Source: Nocardioidaceae bacterium
Lineage (GTDB): Bacteria > Actinomycetota > Actinomycetes > Propionibacteriales > Nocardioidaceae
Length of the DNA stretch: 7,296 nt
Assembly (NCBI GenBank): GCA_020438665.1
Contig: JAGQUE010000397.1
Coordinates: forward strand, 1 to 7,296
Direction of reading: 5' to 3'
Shown one piece after another: positions 6,492 through 7,296 of the stretch; positions within the stretch are counted from its first letter, which is position 1; each line of letters starts with the position of its first letter. The translations under genes and the position numbers were made by a program. Under the pieces are notes generated by a model. It made no database searches. It was not told the origin of the DNA and saw only the letters and a list, made by a program, of their open reading frames with translations.

Positions 6492-6582
6492 AGCAGCGCC
6501 ACAGCAGCCCGTACGACGGCAGGGCAGCCGGCTTGGTGGAAGCTGGGGCACCGTCGGCATGGCTCAGCGGCGGGTCCCCCGG

Positions 6583-7041
6583 TCAGTGGGGCTGCCAGGC
6601 GTCCTCGTCGTCGGTGCGTCGACGTACGTCGTCGGGCAGCTCGCCGGCAGCGAGGTCGGCAATGCTGACCTGCTCGAAGACCTCGCGCAGCGACGATCGG
6701 GCGGCGATCCAGACATGCTGGAGCACCTCGGCCGACTCGTTGTAGGAGACCGACTCGGGACGCTGGCCATAGACCGAGACGAGCGGGCCGTCGACCGCGC
6801 GGATCACGTCGGCCACCGTGACACTGCGGGGGTCGCGGGCCAGCCTCCAGCCGCCGGACTGACCGCGCTGGGACAGCACGATCTCGGCCCGCCGGAGGTC
6901 TGCCAGGATCGCCTGGAGGAACCCATGAGGGATCTCCTGGCGCTTTCCCAGGGCCTCGGCGGAGACGGGTTGGGCCCCCTCGCTGCTGGCCATCTCGATG
7001 AGTGCGCGCAGCGCATAGTCGGCCTTGGCTGAAACGCGCAT
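6583..7041 (-). CDS. Rrf2-family transcriptional regulator lacking cysteines
   Basis: The product has 152 aa and begins MRVSAKADYALRALIEMA, the classic Rrf2 N-terminal helix. A winged helix-turn-helix follows: recognition region about 26-52 (ALGKRQEIPHGFLQAILADLRRAEIV) and wing SQRGQSGGWRLARDP at about 57-71. VADVIRAVDGPL precedes the dimerisation helix, as in IscR, NsrR and CymR. IscR-like members bind an Fe-S cluster through three Cys near residues 92-106. This protein has no Cys at all; the matching stretch reads VYGQRPESVSYNESAEV. It should therefore sense something else, or bind by protein partners. It is divergent from the acyl-CoA dehydrogenase-like gene, so control of that gene and of itself is plausible but inferred. 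Shine-Dalgarno matching upstream of the ATG is weak. Confidence 0.93.
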   Translation of the reverse strand: MRVSAKADYALRALIEMASSEGAQPVSAEALGKRQEIPHGFLQAILADLRRAEIVLSQRGQSGGWRLARDPRSVTVADVIRAVDGPLVSVYGQRPESVSYNESAEVLQHVWIAARSSLREVFEQVSIADLAAGELPDDVRRRTDDEDAWQPH

Positions 7042-7124
7042 GGCGACAGTTTCCCAGACCGAGCGACGAGTACGGGCGACCGGGTCGTGGCGCAGGTCAC
7101 ATTCGAGCCGTTCGCAGGTTCTCC

Positions 7125-7153
7125 TTGCCAGACGCGGACTCGCGAGGGAGAAT
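7125..7153 (+). promoter_or_regulatory. Candidate promoter of acyl-CoA dehydrogenase-like gene
   Basis: TTGCCA (7125-7130, 5 of 6 match to TTGACA) and GAGAAT (7148-7153, 4 of 6 match to TATAAT) are 17 bp apart, the ideal sigma-70-type spacing. Transcription would start near 7160, giving a leader of about 85 nt. Confidence 0.5.
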
Positions 7154-7156
7154 TAA

Positions 7157-7172
7157 GTTACTGGTGAGTAGC
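7157..7172. promoter_or_regulatory. Operator-like dyad over the predicted transcription start
   Basis: GTTACT (7157-7162) and AGTAGC (7167-7172) form a 16-bp dyad around GGTG with one mismatch of six pairs. It sits just downstream of the -10 candidate and over the expected start, a position suited to repression. The pattern TTACT-N4-AGTA looks like a TetR-type operator, but the adjacent regulator is Rrf2; the binding protein is unknown. Confidence 0.45.
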
Positions 7173-7174
7173 AA

Positions 7175-7202
7175 CCGGCCGGCGGCGGGACGCCCCGGCC
7201 GG
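7175..7202 (+). promoter_or_regulatory. GC-rich hairpin in the 5' leader of the acyl-CoA dehydrogenase-like gene
   Basis: CCGGCC (7175-7180) pairs with GGCCGG (7197-7202). Inside, GG/CC and GGCG/CGCC extend the stem to 12 bp, with one bulged C at 7183 and a GGA loop. It is 42 nt before the GTG start, so it leaves the ribosome site free. It may be an attenuator or an mRNA-stabilising structure. Confidence 0.45.
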
Positions 7203-7244
7203 AGACAACCAATCCGTCTGCACAATCCCCGAGAGGGTGGGTCA

Positions 7245-7296
7245 GTGAGCCACTACAAGAGCAACCTTCGCGACATCGAGTTCAACCTCTTCGAGG
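7245..7296 (+). CDS. Acyl-CoA dehydrogenase-like protein, 3'-truncated by the window edge
   Basis: Only 17 codons are visible, reading MSHYKSNLRDIEFNLFE from a GTG start. A purine-rich GAGGG at 7233-7237 gives a plausible Shine-Dalgarno 7 nt upstream. From memory of the family, this N-terminus (SHYKSN.RD.EFNLFE) is characteristic of a group of actinobacterial acyl-CoA dehydrogenases, flavoenzymes that oxidise acyl-CoA to enoyl-CoA in beta-oxidation. No catalytic residue lies in the visible part, so the call rests on this N-terminal match and on the context of a dedicated promoter with an operator-like dyad and a divergent regulator. Confidence 0.7.
   Translation, partial: MSHYKSNLRDIEFNLFE

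Noticed and set aside
6525..6565. Weak stem-loop just past the Rrf2 stop (GCCG, GGTG against CACC, CGGC)
   Set aside because: Only two 4-bp stems separated by mismatched internal loops; too weak to call a terminator in this base composition.
6012..6745. Two frames starting MRVDLPTLVN (minus, from 6434) and MRVRLPTLVN (plus, from 6461)
   Set aside because: Their matching N-termini simply reflect the inverted repeat arms. The rest is low-complexity or antisense to the GNAT and Rrf2 genes.

Overview
The window comes from a high-GC actinobacterial chromosome. The protein families, the frequent GTG starts, the leaderless gene starts and a terminal gene beginning MSHYKSN (acyl-CoA dehydrogenase-like) would fit a Nocardioides-like actinomycete. 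That genus guess is inference only, because no marker gene is present. All genes look intact apart from two cut by the window edges. No transposase, integrase, phage gene or CRISPR array is visible.

Layout. Bases 1-756 hold the C-terminal bulk of an SGNH/GDSL hydrolase. Its stop codon lies inside a short tandem repeat that leads into a perfect 14-bp palindrome and a candidate promoter for a tRNA-Gly(CCC) gene at 866-941. Bases 1033-2295 encode a secreted protein with a C-terminal fibronectin type III-like domain, apparently translated from a leaderless mRNA; a hairpin follows it. Bases 2439-4925 form a two-gene unit: a secreted C39-like cysteine peptidase followed, with no gap, by a lipoprotein with six cysteines in its mature part. 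Bases 4970-6287 form a second two-gene unit, also apparently leaderless: a DUF2461 protein overlapped by 8 bp by a GNAT acetyltransferase.

Bases 6288-6582 carry no gene. They hold a 15-16 bp tandem repeat followed by a large imperfect inverted repeat (31-nt arms, 27 matches, including a perfect 16-bp block), lying between the convergent 3' ends of the GNAT gene and an Rrf2-family regulator (7041-6583, minus strand). The regulator is divergent from an acyl-CoA dehydrogenase-like gene that runs off the right edge. The space between them holds a near-consensus promoter, an overlapping operator-like dyad and a very GC-rich hairpin in the presumed 5' leader.

Functional picture. Three genes in a row (Fn3-like protein, C39-like protease, lipoprotein) encode exported proteins, so this part looks devoted to the cell envelope. 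The right side looks like an acyl-CoA metabolism locus with its own local regulator. No clear multi-gene novel system is visible. The least explained object is the repeat/inverted-repeat element at 6363-6491.
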